A stretch of 64,000 nt of DNA from Gimesia benthica (GCF_009720525.1 NZ_CP043930.1:3008501-3072500), one strand, 5' to 3'; counted from the stretch's first letter, positions 1-9,899 are shown. Translations and numbers: made by a program. Notes: generated by a model not told the origin, from the sequence alone.

Positions 1-2958
1 GGCGCGACTGGTCGCTTCCTTATCACCCAGACGCAGCGCCAACGCGAGATCGGTTTCACCCAGATTCTTCTGGTACTCCGCCAGACCTTTACTGAGGTCT
101 TCGGGCAGGTTCGTAATTTTCTGACCGCGGAAGGCTTCCAGCATCCCCACCATCAGTTTTTCCTTGTGTTGATCGGAGGGAGCCAGCTTAAGCAGTTTGG
201 CACACATCGCATAATTCTCATCGCCGCCTGCCATCGCGTACCGCTGCATGATCCGTTCCAGAATCACATCCTGGACCATCTTAACCTGCCAGAACTCGGG
301 CTTGGAAAACAGCTTCAGGACGGCCTCCCGATCCGTAGTCGCTTTGCTCTCCAGTGACCACCAGAGCAACAGGGGAATATGCAGGTCTTCCTGATCTTCT
401 TCTCGCTGCAGCAGGACTTCGGTAATCGCCAGTCCTGATTCCGCGGGGAAGCGTTTGGCTGACGATGCCAGCTGCGACCGCACCTCGGCATAAGGCTCGG
501 TCTGCGCCAGCTCCACCAGGGATTTCGTCAGCTGTTTTGATGCCTGGTGTCGATCGCCGAGCAGACGAATCGTCCAGCGACGCACGTGTTGATCGCGGTG
601 TCCCAGTAGTTCCAGGGCCAGTTCTTCATCGAACGCGCCGAGTTGATTCAAGGCCCATAATGCTTCCAGAGCCCGGTCGTCGTTGTCGCTTTTCGCAATC
701 TTCAACAAGGCTGGTACCATGGACTGGTCACCCCGTTCGCCGATCACCTGCACGGCTTTCTGACGGAACCACTTATTCGAGTGTCCCATGGTTTCGATCA
801 GTTCGGCATTGGTCTGCTTTGACAGATCGAAAGGTTTCACTGGTTCAAAGTTTTTCGGTTTGAGACGATAGATGCGGCCACTGGTTTTGTGCCAGTTGTC
901 GCGAGGATCCACGTGTGTCAGACGGCTGTCATACCAGTCCGCCAGATAGATGCAGCCATCGGGGCCGACCTTGATATCCACCGGTCGGAACCAGCGATCC
1001 TGTGTGAGCACAATCGGCGGCATGTCTTCGGTTCGATACGTTGATGTATCCGGAATCAGGTTGCTGGCCATCACGCGGTTATGCAGTGAATTGGCTGCAA
1101 AGACCGCCCCATTATATTTGGGCGGGAAGATCCCCCCTTCATAGATCGAAAAAGTCTGGCTGAAACGCTCCTGGTAACCTTTGTGCCGCATATGTTCGTA
1201 ATAGCCGAAGGCGTACGGGTTCGTCAGCGGACCATGCTTGCCCCAGTTCTTCTTGGCATAGCCTCCCTGAGCGTAATGCATGCCGCGGGTTCCCCCGTTA
1301 TTGGTACCCGAGAAGACACGTCCCTTGGAATCGATTTCCAGGCTGAAGGTATTCCCGCCGCCTTCTGCGAAGATTTCGAAGATTTTCGTTTCGGGGTGAT
1401 AGCGCCAGATCATCTGGCCTTTGAAGTGCAGTCGCTTCGTGACTTCCGAACTCACTGTTCCCGTGGAAGTACTTCCGTTGGCACCGTACAACCAGCCATC
1501 AGGTCCCCACTTGATGCTGTTCGCTACCGAGTGGGTATCTTCCAGACCAAAACCCGAGAGATGCACTTCGGGATCGCCGTCCGGAATATCATCGCCATCC
1601 GCATCGGGATAGAAGAGCAGATAAGGAGGATTCAAAACCCAGATGCCCCCTTTGCCTACCGTGACAGCGGAGACAATATTCAGACCGGTAATCACATCTT
1701 TGATTTTATCGAAGGTCCCGTCTCCATCCGTATCCTCCAGCACAGAAATTTTATCAGCCCCTTTCACATGATTCGGCGGAGCCTGGGGGACTTTATCGAA
1801 GACTGCTCGCAGATACTGATCGTACTTGACGACTTTCAAGCCCGCAGGGAATGGATACTGCAGGTATTGCACAACCCACATCCGCCCCCGATGGTCAAAG
1901 CTCATATACAGCGGCTGCATCACTTCGGGTTCCGCGGCAATGGTTTCCATTTCAAAGTCCTGCTGAACCTGAAACAGTTTCACCGCTTCGGCGGGCGGGG
2001 TGGGATCCGATTCATCACCGACTTCCCCACGCCCTTTGAACGATTTCATGACCTTGTCGACCTGCTCGTTTCCGGCCAGATCCTGCTTGAAACGGTCACG
2101 GCTGATCTTGCCTGCCACGTCAACCTGTGGCGGTTCTTTTTTCAAACACCAGTAGATTGCATTGACCAGCGTGTGCGTAAAAGTATTGATTTCAAAATCG
2201 CCGGGGTGTCCCAGAGAGGTATAGAAAATTCGCGACTTCTTGTAGTTGTTCGTCCAGGCGACCGGCATCTGCACCGGCTGTCCCTCGACGTTAGAAAGTC
2301 CCCGCAACAGAGTCTTGGTTGAGCTTTTCAGGTTGATGCTCTTATACATGGAGCCTTCGCTGCGGAAGTATTTATTGCGGACGGTCGCCATAATCGGGTC
2401 CTGCTCGGCCCGCAACTGGGTGGTGACATCAGTCGGTGTTTTATTGCCGAAGTCGCCCGCGTATTCGCCCCCCAGCACTTCCTTGTCAAAATCTTTCCAT
2501 TCCACATATCCCTCGGCTGGCTTTCCTTTACTCAACGCAAACCCATGGCTCGAAGTACGGACGGCGACCAGTGGCTTGCCGGCATTCAGGTAATCCTGAA
2601 TGAGTTTCATCTGCGCGACCGGCAGAGTTTTGCGGCGGACACTCAAAAACAACAGGTCGGCTTCTTTAATTGCTTTCAGGTCGGAAAAGGAGTTTGGATC
2701 GTCCTTGTCCGGAAAGATGAACTGCGTGCGAAATCCGAGTGGCTGCAGGTGTGCTTTAGCGAATGCGGGCAGACTCTCGGCTGTCTTGTAACCCTCTTCC
2801 CCGATCATAAACAGAATCAGCGGATGATCTTCAGGACTGGCAGCCTGCTGTTTATTCGGATCTTTCTCTTCACCTGAGAGGGAGAAAAAGGTCAGTCCAC
2901 AAAACAGCACGAAGGCACTCAAGGTATAGACAGACTTCAGAGAGGCTCGATTCAGCAT
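1..2958 (-). CDS. ThuA domain / PVC-type membrane-bound dehydrogenase / HEAT-repeat protein, 3' end cut by the window
   Basis: An open frame of 986 codons runs from an ATG at 2958 to the left edge without a stop, so the C-terminus is missing. The first ~28 residues form a signal peptide (hydrophobic AFVLFCGLTFFSLS), placing the protein outside the cytoplasmic membrane. Residues ~45-270 form a ThuA-like (class I glutamine amidotransferase-like) domain with LFLSVRRKTLP and FYTSLGHPGDF. Then comes the beta-propeller dehydrogenase domain typical of planctomycete 'PVC-type' proteins (MWVVQYLQYPFPAG, EDTDGDGTFDK, WGPDGWLYGANG, DWYDSRLTH). From ~700 on there are HEAT-like repeats (ALEALWALNQLG, RRWTIRLLGDR). 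Family members usually end in a c-type haem domain, which would lie off-window. The substrate is unknown; a carbohydrate-related oxidation is often assumed for the family. A shorter ThuA relative lies at 25131-27191. Confidence 0.9.
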   Translation of the reverse strand, partial: MLNRASLKSVYTLSAFVLFCGLTFFSLSGEEKDPNKQQAASPEDHPLILFMIGEEGYKTAESLPAFAKAHLQPLGFRTQFIFPDKDDPNSFSDLKAIKEADLLFLSVRRKTLPVAQMKLIQDYLNAGKPLVAVRTSSHGFALSKGKPAEGYVEWKDFDKEVLGGEYAGDFGNKTPTDVTTQLRAEQDPIMATVRNKYFRSEGSMYKSINLKSSTKTLLRGLSNVEGQPVQMPVAWTNNYKKSRIFYTSLGHPGDFEINTFTHTLVNAIYWCLKKEPPQVDVAGKISRDRFKQDLAGNEQVDKVMKSFKGRGEVGDESDPTPPAEAVKLFQVQQDFEMETIAAEPEVMQPLYMSFDHRGRMWVVQYLQYPFPAGLKVVKYDQYLRAVFDKVPQAPPNHVKGADKISVLEDTDGDGTFDKIKDVITGLNIVSAVTVGKGGIWVLNPPYLLFYPDADGDDIPDGDPEVHLSGFGLEDTHSVANSIKWGPDGWLYGANGSTSTGTVSSEVTKRLHFKGQMIWRYHPETKIFEIFAEGGGNTFSLEIDSKGRVFSGTNNGGTRGMHYAQGGYAKKNWGKHGPLTNPYAFGYYEHMRHKGYQERFSQTFSIYEGGIFPPKYNGAVFAANSLHNRVMASNLIPDTSTYRTEDMPPIVLTQDRWFRPVDIKVGPDGCIYLADWYDSRLTHVDPRDNWHKTSGRIYRLKPKNFEPVKPFDLSKQTNAELIETMGHSNKWFRQKAVQVIGERGDQSMVPALLKIAKSDNDDRALEALWALNQLGAFDEELALELLGHRDQHVRRWTIRLLGDRHQASKQLTKSLVELAQTEPYAEVRSQLASSAKRFPAESGLAITEVLLQREEDQEDLHIPLLLWWSLESKATTDREAVLKLFSKPEFWQVKMVQDVILERIMQRYAMAGGDENYAMCAKLLKLAPSDQHKEKLMVGMLEAFRGQKITNLPEDLSKGLAEYQKNLGETDLALALRLGDKEATSRA

Positions 2959-3133
2959 GGGGAATTTCTTTATGCGGGACAAAACTAAAGGAAATTAACT
3001 AATTGAATTTTTTCATCATAACAGCCTCTTTAAGGCTCTGTCACCCGACAATAGTGTTTTTTTGGAAAGAAGCGCTGGCATGCAATCCGTATCAGATACA
3101 AACCACGGCTGACGGGCATAAGTTCTTATCTGA

Positions 3134-4912
3134 TTATTGTTTATCAGTAGATTCCGTAGGTGAATCAGTGGCGGACTGTTCCTGATAGTGATGTACGACC
3201 AGACTTCCGGAACGAAAGGCAATCGGCAGACTGAAGGGAAACTTCGCTTTCAAATGTTCCGGAAAATCTGGTGGGTAAGCGTTGGGTCCCTCCGGCCCGA
3301 TCTCGTTCGCCTGACTGACCAGCAGTCCTCCCGCCATCAGATTCGACAGCACGAATCGTTGAGGACTCTCGCGCAGGGCTTTAAAAATCAGCGGTCGCCG
3401 GGATGGATAAAACTCAATGTAACTTTGCGTATAGACAAACCGTGTCGATGGTTCCAGATCCAGAGACAGATAGAGATGAACCATATCATTGCTGAAGCAG
3501 GTCACCTCGCGATCCTGGGTCTGTTGCGACTTGAGAAACTCAGCCACGTGTTCCATGTCTTCCCAGTCCGGATAAGGAATCCGCGCCAGTTGATTTCGAA
3601 TTTTGCCAGTACTTCCCTGCTCCAGGCAGGCGCTCCACAGGCGCAGATAAGCAGGTTTTGTCACGGGCGAATAAATCAACGCCATGACGAGAAAACTACC
3701 GGTCAGCAGCCAGCGGGTCAAACGGGCACGCCGGGTACAATGGAACGTGTAGACCAGCAGAGACAAACCCAGCAACAGAGGTGGAAAATGAACATAGTCA
3801 AAGGGATGCTGAAGCAGTACCACCTGCAACAACCAGGCCAGATAGAGTGCTGACAGTAAACGCAGACGGAGCGCTGTCTGGGCTGATCGCTGTGGATCCT
3901 GTCTGAGCAGCAGAAGTATCGCTGCAGGGACCGCTGCCAGGTGAATCAGAATATAAGGGAAGAAGCGGGCCACCATGTTGAGAATAATATAACGGAGATT
4001 GCCGAAATTCCCTTCCGCCAGGTACTCCCGGTTCCAGTCCAGTTGCATTTCGAGAAACCAGGGTAAGGTCTGTGTGAAGTACAACCAACTGAGGCCCAGT
4101 GCGCCTGCGATCAATCCCCCGGTCAACAGTCCGCCGAGATCCTTCCAGACTTTCGCTCTTAAATCGGAACTCGCAAGTGAACAGAGCCAGACAGCCAGCG
4201 CGGGAATTACCACGTGTGGCTTGAGCCAGACACCGGCTCCCCAGACCAGCCCTTCCAGAAGTCCGTACAGAAACAGTGTCTTGCCGGCTACCGCTTCCTG
4301 AGTAGTGCGCTGTATCTGGGCCCAGCGCAGATTCAACGCCGCTGCAGTGGGCAGGAGCAGCCAGAGATCACGTTGCACATGACACCATTCGGAAACCGAG
4401 TAGTAAGCCAGGAACAGCAGGAAGGCGAGCTGAAAGCGGACCCCCGCAACGAACCGGGTCAGCAGAAATACCGTCAAACTGAAAATCAGCAGATCAAAGG
4501 CCCGCAACGCTTCGGTGCTCCAGCCGAACAACGATCGAACTGTGATGTGCACCCAGACCACGCCCGGAAAATTCGGTTCGACCATATCACGATAGAGCAT
4601 GCCCCCGCGCATGACAGTGCGGGCCTGCAAATCATAGTAGGAAACATCGTTCGTCACCGGCATACAGATCAATTGCGGTGTCGCAACGATGATCAGCAGA
4701 ATCAAGGCCCACAGGGAGAATGTGGACGTATTCCAGAACGCACCTCGATGGGAATTCTCTGCTGTGGTCATTTCTGTAGCGGCAGTGTTCATCATCTTGA
4801 GAATCGATTTAAAAACAACAAGCTTTGCAAGTGCATGGCTATCGGTGATAATCGTGTGTGCCATCCTAAGCAGGCAGGAAGACCATTCACCAGTTTTTTT
4901 TACGGAACTCAC
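3134..4912 (-). CDS. Multi-pass membrane glycosyltransferase-like protein (GT39/ArnT-like)
   Basis: The product is up to 592 residues with about ten hydrophobic segments. The first long one is near residue 65 (LWALILLIIVATPQ). It is followed by an acidic loop with DVSYYDLQARTVMRGG and YRDMVEPNFPG. This arrangement, an acidic residue in the first extracytoplasmic loop, is typical of polyprenyl-phosphate-sugar-dependent GT-C transferases (PMT/ArnT-like). The soluble C-terminal third carries no motif I recognise. Three in-frame starts are possible: 4912, 4795 and 4792. The two at 4795/4792 give MMNTAATEMTT just before the first membrane helix and look more natural, and would widen the gap to the divergent gene at 4918. 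The acceptor and sugar cannot be read from the sequence. Confidence 0.72.
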   Translation of the reverse strand: MSSVKKTGEWSSCLLRMAHTIITDSHALAKLVVFKSILKMMNTAATEMTTAENSHRGAFWNTSTFSLWALILLIIVATPQLICMPVTNDVSYYDLQARTVMRGGMLYRDMVEPNFPGVVWVHITVRSLFGWSTEALRAFDLLIFSLTVFLLTRFVAGVRFQLAFLLFLAYYSVSEWCHVQRDLWLLLPTAAALNLRWAQIQRTTQEAVAGKTLFLYGLLEGLVWGAGVWLKPHVVIPALAVWLCSLASSDLRAKVWKDLGGLLTGGLIAGALGLSWLYFTQTLPWFLEMQLDWNREYLAEGNFGNLRYIILNMVARFFPYILIHLAAVPAAILLLLRQDPQRSAQTALRLRLLSALYLAWLLQVVLLQHPFDYVHFPPLLLGLSLLVYTFHCTRRARLTRWLLTGSFLVMALIYSPVTKPAYLRLWSACLEQGSTGKIRNQLARIPYPDWEDMEHVAEFLKSQQTQDREVTCFSNDMVHLYLSLDLEPSTRFVYTQSYIEFYPSRRPLIFKALRESPQRFVLSNLMAGGLLVSQANEIGPEGPNAYPPDFPEHLKAKFPFSLPIAFRSGSLVVHHYQEQSATDSPTESTDKQ

Positions 4913-4917
4913 CTGGA

Positions 4918-5487
4918 ATGTCGCGAATTTACCAGCTTCTGTTCAGCATTTGCTGGCTGTTCGGCTGCTGGCTGGCCATGATGGGCCTGCATGAACTGGG
5001 ACACGTGCTGGGAGGCCTGCTGACTGGAGGCCAGGTGTCGCGTGTCGTCTTGCATCCCCTGGCGATTTCCCGAACAGATCTGGCCATGAATCCATATCCA
5101 GCCATTGTCGTCTGGGCCGGCCCCCTGATTGGCGTGATCCTGCCGTTGGGGCTCCTAATCGCAGCCCGACTGACGAACTGGTCGCAAGCGGAATTCGTCC
5201 AGTTCTTTGCCGGCTTCTGTCTGATCGCCAACGGCGCATACATCGCCGGTGGTGCCCTGGATGGCATCGGTGATTGCGGCGTGATGCGGCAGACCGGATC
5301 GCCCCTCTGGCTGATGTGGTGCTTCGGACTCATGACCGTTCCCGCAGGCTTTGTGCTCTGGCATCGTCTCGGTTCAATCCGCGACTGGTGGCAACATCCG
5401 GAACGCACCTCGGAGCACAGTGCCTGGATCATGCTGCTGACCGTCATGACACTCGTAGTGCTGATGGTCTGTTTTTCTGCGCAATAG
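4918..5487 (+). CDS. M50-like integral membrane metalloprotease
   Basis: A 189-residue membrane protein with a HELGH zinc-binding motif at residues 25-29 inside the first hydrophobic stretch. A later LDG at residues 114-116 (GGALDGIGD) corresponds to the third zinc ligand of site-2-protease (M50) enzymes. At least four more hydrophobic segments follow (IVVWAGPLIGVILPLGLLI, LWLMWCFGLMTVPAGFVL, WIMLLTVMTLVVLMV). It is short compared with RseP-type proteases and has no PDZ domain, so it resembles the minimal M50 membrane group. It is divergent from the glycosyltransferase-like gene, whose longest possible start lies only 5 bp away. The substrate is unknown. Confidence 0.7.
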   Translation: MSRIYQLLFSICWLFGCWLAMMGLHELGHVLGGLLTGGQVSRVVLHPLAISRTDLAMNPYPAIVVWAGPLIGVILPLGLLIAARLTNWSQAEFVQFFAGFCLIANGAYIAGGALDGIGDCGVMRQTGSPLWLMWCFGLMTVPAGFVLWHRLGSIRDWWQHPERTSEHSAWIMLLTVMTLVVLMVCFSAQ

Positions 5488-5567
5488 CCGTTTCCGGTTT
5501 GCTCATCGTCTCTGCTTTCTGATATCTTGGAACAATCACCGCCATGATTCCTCAGGGAGCATCCGCT

Positions 5568-6548
5568 ATGTCTACGCTGCTGAATCGTCGTCAAATGTTG
5601 GGAGTCTGTGCTGCTGGCGCCTCAACTTTATGTCTGCCCTCACTCACCCGGGCGAAGCAGGCCAAAACCAAAATGAAAACCTTCACCTTCAAAAAGGTGG
5701 GGAACCTGGAAATCAAAGCCGACGTGCACCGGGCCGATGATAACCAGACGCGGCCCGTCATGGTCTGGTTTCATGGCGGTGCGCTGATTGTCGGGCATCG
5801 GGGGGGCGTCAGTGGCCGCGTCCTGAAAGACATGCTCAACGCCGGCTATACCGTGGTCTCCTTTGACTACCGGCTGGCCCCCGAGACGAAGCTTCCTGAA
5901 ATCATTGCCGACCTCGAAGACGGATTTACATGGCTGCATGAGAAAGGCCCCGACCTCTTCAATGTCGACACCAGCAAAGTCGCGGTCTCCGGCGGTTCCG
6001 CGGGTGGCTGTCTGACGATGATCGCCGGCTATCGTGCCCAGCCCCAGCCGACAGTTCTCGTTCCATTCTGGGGCTATGGAGATCTGATCGGCGACTGGAT
6101 CGGCAAGCCCAGCCCGCATGACAGACATCAGACGGACATTACGAAAGCAGAAGCGCTGCAACAGGTGGGCGACGGAGTAATTGCCGACTCGCGCGAGAGT
6201 CAGAAAAATCGAGGCGAGTTCTATAAGTATTGTCGCCAGCACGGAACCTGGCCGCAGGCAATCTCCGGCTGGGATCATCACCGTAATCCCGAAAAGTTCT
6301 ATCCCTACATGACGCTGAAAAATGTTACAAAAGACTATCCCCCCACGTTGATGGTTCACGGGACCAAAGACACCGATGTACCTTATGAGCAGTCGACTCT
6401 AATGGCCGAGCAGCTCAAACAGCATGGAGTGGAACATCAGCTCGTCACGATTCCGGGAGGCGAACACGGTCTGGTCGGCGGTGATCCCAAACTGATCGAA
6501 GCCGCCTACCAGCAGGCCTTTCAATTCATGCACGAACGGATGAGGTGA
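5568..6548 (+). CDS. Secreted alpha/beta hydrolase (esterase/lipase, HSL-like)
   Basis: Counting from the ATG at 5568 (326 residues), the N-terminus MSTLLNRRQMLGVCAAGAS carries a Tat-like RRQMLG motif and a hydrophobic stretch ending near SLTRA, so export is likely. An upstream in-frame ATG at 5544 adds eight residues and fits the signal less well. The oxyanion-hole HGGA motif is at ~69-72 and the nucleophile elbow GGSAGG at 142-147 (Ser144). Later DTDVP and GEHGLVGG segments supply the likely Asp and His. This is the hormone-sensitive-lipase-type esterase layout. The natural ester is unknown. The gene stands alone, with no clear operon partner. Confidence 0.85.
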   Translation: MSTLLNRRQMLGVCAAGASTLCLPSLTRAKQAKTKMKTFTFKKVGNLEIKADVHRADDNQTRPVMVWFHGGALIVGHRGGVSGRVLKDMLNAGYTVVSFDYRLAPETKLPEIIADLEDGFTWLHEKGPDLFNVDTSKVAVSGGSAGGCLTMIAGYRAQPQPTVLVPFWGYGDLIGDWIGKPSPHDRHQTDITKAEALQQVGDGVIADSRESQKNRGEFYKYCRQHGTWPQAISGWDHHRNPEKFYPYMTLKNVTKDYPPTLMVHGTKDTDVPYEQSTLMAEQLKQHGVEHQLVTIPGGEHGLVGGDPKLIEAAYQQAFQFMHERMR

Positions 6549-6614
6549 ACCTGATGCACGAAAGTATGTCTTACTGAATGTGAGACATACACATCCCTTT
6601 CCAACAGGAACACC

Positions 6615-7286
6615 ATGACAGAAAGCTCTTCTCCACCGCGCGTGCACATTTTAATTGCCCGCGACAGCCCCCAGGCGATTGTGATTAGACGGGGACCGGC
6701 CAGAAAGACCTGCATCCTCGCATGGGACCGGAGCCAGCATACCTTCACCGTCGGACAATGGCTCAAAGGACGACTGTATGAACGCCGCTCTGATATTTCT
6801 CCTGATGGCAAACACTGGATCTATTTCGCCATGAATGGGAAATGGGATTCCGAAACCGGAGGATGCTGGACGGCCATTGCCAGAACCCCCTACCTCAAAG
6901 CACTGGATCTTGCAGGACAAAGCAGTACCTATTACGGAGGGGGGCTGTTTATTAACAACAGGACAATCTGGGATATGGGCAGTGATGATTATTTGCAGAG
7001 ATCGGGACTGTTCCACAAGGGAGACCCAGATTTCATCACTCGCACATATGGCACTGGATGTCCGTCCGTGTATTACCCTCGTCTGGAACGGGATGGTTGG
7101 AACTTGGGATGTACCACCATCAACGAGAAAAAGTGCTCCGGAGTGCTCTTTGAAAAGGAATTACCCGTCGGTTGGAAACTGATCAAAGTCTGTCATACAG
7201 GCAATTCACCTGAAGGCCAGGGCGTTTACTGGGACGAGCATCTACTGATCAGTAACGCTGGTGCGATTCAAAATTTCCCCGACTAG
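6615..7286 (+). CDS. Hypothetical protein, apparently truncated by an in-frame TAG
   Basis: A 223-residue product from an ATG with an AGGA upstream (CAGGAACACC). I do not recognise the family. The sequence is rich in Trp and Gly and has beta-sheet-like segments (GKHWIYFAMNGKWD, GRLYERRSDISPDG), suggesting a repeat or propeller-like fold, but I claim no function. There is no signal peptide or membrane segment. The frame stops at TAG 7284-7286 after NFPD, then stays open in the same frame for 50 more codons to TAA 7437-7439 with normal-looking protein sequence. The gene therefore looks like the 5' part of a 274-codon gene. The GTG-started DUF2332 gene begins 11 bp after the TAA, consistent with co-transcription. 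Confidence 0.68.
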   Translation: MTESSSPPRVHILIARDSPQAIVIRRGPARKTCILAWDRSQHTFTVGQWLKGRLYERRSDISPDGKHWIYFAMNGKWDSETGGCWTAIARTPYLKALDLAGQSSTYYGGGLFINNRTIWDMGSDDYLQRSGLFHKGDPDFITRTYGTGCPSVYYPRLERDGWNLGCTTINEKKCSGVLFEKELPVGWKLIKVCHTGNSPEGQGVYWDEHLLISNAGAIQNFPD

Positions 7287-7439
7287 GAATGGGCGGAATG
7301 GGCCGATGAATCGATATACTATGCCGCCCGGGGACGTCTGTTTCAGATTCAAATCATCGATGAAAACCAATTGAATGAACCGGTCTGCCTGCACGATTTT
7401 CATCCGTACCAGTTTGAAGCAAAGCCAGCACCATATTAA
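7287..7439 (+). pseudogene. In-frame continuation of the 6615 gene beyond its TAG
   Basis: Fifty sense codons follow directly on the TAG and end at TAA. They encode EWAEWADESIYYAARGRLF and then a Phe/Tyr/His-rich tail (HDFHPYQFEAKPAPY). Amino-acid composition and codon use match the upstream part. A single C-to-T change turning CAG (Gln) into TAG would explain the break. There is no good start codon within it, so it is a remnant or readthrough extension rather than a gene of its own. Confidence 0.55.
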
Positions 7440-7450
7440 AGGGAGCGCCT

Positions 7451-8476
7451 GTGAACGCGGATCTGTCTGAACAATTTCGCGCCTTTGCTGTGCCGGAGTG
7501 CCGGGAAACATCTCCCCTGTATTGTTGTCTGACGGAAGCGATTGCCGCGGATGCAGAAGTGCTGGAGATCGCCAGTCAGGCGCGGGACGGACAGCCGGTT
7601 CCTAATCTCCTCTTCGCTGCCGTCCAATATCTGCTGGTCGCCAACCCGGCTCATCCGCTGGCAGAGTACTATGCGACCTGCACTGCAGAACCCAAAGATC
7701 CCTCAGACGCTTTCCCGCTGTTTAAAGATTTCGTACTCGCTCATCTAATTGAAATCATTGAACTGCTGCAGACGCGACTCGTGCAGACCAATGAAGTCCG
7801 CCGCTGTGCCTGTCTGTATCCTGCGTTCATGTACGCACTGCGGCACTTTGCCCCTCAACCGCTGGCCTTGCTGGAAATCGGCTGCAGCGCTGGGCTGAAC
7901 CTGCTCTGGGACCGCTATCGCTACGCCTATAATGAAAGCGGTAAAATCTATGGAGATCGCGAATCACCGACACTGATCACGTCTGTTTTTCTGGGAAAGC
8001 CCTCTGCAGGACTGGAAGATTCCCTGCCTTACGTCACGCATCGCATCGGCGTCGACCTGCATCCGATCGATGTTTCTGTTCCCGCAGAAGTCAACTGGCT
8101 GCGGGCCTTGATCTGGCCTGAGCAGCACGAACGCCGTCAGCTGCTGGAAGCCGCTATCCGGCAACAACAGGGGATCGAACTCGACCTGCGAACCGGAGAC
8201 GGTTTTGCAGACATCTGCTCATTCGCTGCAGAGATTCCCACGGACTCCCTGCTCTGTATCTTCCATACGCATGTCGCCAACCAGATCTCGCTGGAGCAAG
8301 GGAATGCGTTTCTGGAAACGATCCGCGAACTGGCCCGGCAACGCGATCTCCTGCACCTGTATAACAACCTGCCTGACGCCCATTTAAGGTTACAGGTATT
8401 CCACAAAGGAATTCTCACCCGACAGATACTCGCCAATACCGACGGACACGGCCGCTGGCTGGAATGGCTGGTGTAA
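7451..8476 (+). CDS. DUF2332 family protein, SAM-methyltransferase-like
   Basis: A 341-residue product from a GTG at 7451 with GGGAG at 7441-7445 as ribosome binding site. The sequence matches the DUF2332 family as I know it: an N-terminal helical part (SPLYCCLTEAIA, NLLFAAVQYLL) followed by LLEIGCSAGLNLLWDRY at ~140-156. The latter resembles motif I of class I S-adenosylmethionine-dependent methyltransferases. The C-terminal part contains LCIFHTHVANQ and an acidic LRTGDGFADI. The family has no established reaction. The gene starts 11 bp after the preceding frame's final stop and probably shares its transcript. Confidence 0.85.
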   Translation: MNADLSEQFRAFAVPECRETSPLYCCLTEAIAADAEVLEIASQARDGQPVPNLLFAAVQYLLVANPAHPLAEYYATCTAEPKDPSDAFPLFKDFVLAHLIEIIELLQTRLVQTNEVRRCACLYPAFMYALRHFAPQPLALLEIGCSAGLNLLWDRYRYAYNESGKIYGDRESPTLITSVFLGKPSAGLEDSLPYVTHRIGVDLHPIDVSVPAEVNWLRALIWPEQHERRQLLEAAIRQQQGIELDLRTGDGFADICSFAAEIPTDSLLCIFHTHVANQISLEQGNAFLETIRELARQRDLLHLYNNLPDAHLRLQVFHKGILTRQILANTDGHGRWLEWLV

Positions 8477-8529
8477 CACGCCCCTCAGTGATTTAACTGT
8501 ATTCAACAATTACGGAAAGAAACCTCGTC

Positions 8530-9462
8530 ATGGAGACACAAGGCCGCATTGTCATCGCCGGAGGAACCGGGTTCCTCGGACAGAATCTGGCCCGCTATCT
8601 GACCAAACAGAATTATGAGGTCACCATCCTCGGCCGACATCAGCCACAGACAAAGGGCGACTGGCGTTATGTGAGCTGGGATGCCCGCTCTCTCGGATCG
8701 TGGGTCAGCGAACTGGAACAGGCGGCCGCTCTGGTGAACCTTGCCGGCCGAACGGTCGACTGCATCAAGACTCCCGACCACTGTGATGAAATTCTCCGTT
8801 CGCGAGTCGAAGCAACTGACGTACTGGGGCAAGCAGTTCGGCAACTCGCAGTACCGCCGCCGGTCTGGGTGCAGATGTCAACGGCCCACCGTTACGGCGA
8901 TCCCCCGGAATGTACCTGCGATGAAGACTCCGCCTTCGGTTATGGTCTCGCGCCTTTCGTCGCACAGGAATGGGAAGCCGCCTTCCAGCGCGCTGTTCTC
9001 CCCGAAATGCGGCAGGTCATTCTTCGCACCAGCTTTGTCATCGGCCGTGACGGAGGTGCACTCCAGCGGCTTTCAAAACTGGTCCGCTGGGGACTCGGAG
9101 GCACCGTCGGACACGGACGACAGGGGATGAGCTGGATTCACGAGCAGGATATGAATCGCCTCTTTCATAGAGCTATCACCAATCAAACCATGCAGGGGGC
9201 CTACCTGGCCACCGCTCCCGAACCGGTTTCGAATGCAGAATTCATGCGTGCTCTGCGAAAAGCTTTGAAGATGCCCATCGGTCTCCCTGCACTGAGTTGG
9301 ATGGTACGGCTGGGGGCGCCGCTGTTGATGCGTACCGATCCCGAACTGGCTCTTTACGGACGTTATTGTATTTCACGACGCCTGAAAGAAGAGAATTTCG
9401 AATTCCAGTTTCCCGATCTGGATTCTGCGATTCAGAACATCTACGATAAAACTTCCAGCTGA
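8530..9462 (+). CDS. TIGR01777-type NAD(P)-dependent epimerase (YfcH-like SDR)
   Basis: A 310-residue extended short-chain dehydrogenase/reductase. The Rossmann signature [11 protein letters not shown] is at residues 11-21. It is followed by family-typical segments: [34 protein letters not shown] (in place of the usual YG), [28 protein letters not shown] and [13 protein letters not shown]. This order is that of the YfcH/SDR39U1 group. The usual YxxxK pair is not obvious, and catalysis in this subgroup is poorly known. It follows the DUF2332 gene by 53 bp on the same strand and may be co-transcribed. Confidence 0.88.
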   Translation: METQGRIVIAGGTGFLGQNLARYLTKQNYEVTILGRHQPQTKGDWRYVSWDARSLGSWVSELEQAAALVNLAGRTVDCIKTPDHCDEILRSRVEATDVLGQAVRQLAVPPPVWVQMSTAHRYGDPPECTCDEDSAFGYGLAPFVAQEWEAAFQRAVLPEMRQVILRTSFVIGRDGGALQRLSKLVRWGLGGTVGHGRQGMSWIHEQDMNRLFHRAITNQTMQGAYLATAPEPVSNAEFMRALRKALKMPIGLPALSWMVRLGAPLLMRTDPELALYGRYCISRRLKEENFEFQFPDLDSAIQNIYDKTSS

Positions 9463-9899
9463 CGGACCTCAGAGAACTTATTCTCCACCACTCAGGCAAA
9501 CCCGTTTCCCTTGATCTGCTCGCAGTAAAACAGGACAGACTTCAAAAGATCCACGTCTTACACAATTCAGACAAACTGCACTCGCTCCACATTTTCAAGA
9601 GTTCTGAAATAGAGCTGCAGAGTCACAACCATCTATGATTAAATAAGATACAGACAAGAAGACTCACACTACTCTTATAAACTGCAGCTGAATCCCTCCC
9701 TCTGTCACTGTACGCCCTTTCGTTTAGGTATTTTAATAAATAACGGTAATTATGCTGGCTCTTCGATTCTGACTCCGGTTAATATATTAAGAATATAAAA
9801 ACCTCTTTAAGAAACTAACTTACAGATTCGACAGTTTTCCGATCGATTCTGAACTGGCTCGCGTTTTTTTTCTTTCACCGGAACTGGAGTTATCTATTG
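9463..9899 (+). other. 437-bp gene-free stretch upstream of the first DUF1559 gene
   Basis: No credible open frame, tRNA or strong hairpin was seen. It becomes AT-rich towards the DUF1559 gene (runs such as TTAATATATTAAG near 9779 and a T-tract at ~9865), so it probably holds that gene's promoter and a long 5' leader. No clean sigma-70 pair stands out. Confidence 0.5.

Noticed and set aside
1183-2322. Long plus-strand open frame of 379 codons
   Set aside because: It is antisense to the clearly coding ThuA/dehydrogenase frame, has no domain, and its composition is that of a shadow frame.
7284-7286. TAG as a selenocysteine- or pyrrolysine-type recoded codon
   Set aside because: UAG recoding to pyrrolysine needs dedicated machinery not seen here, and the surrounding protein has no link to known recoded families.
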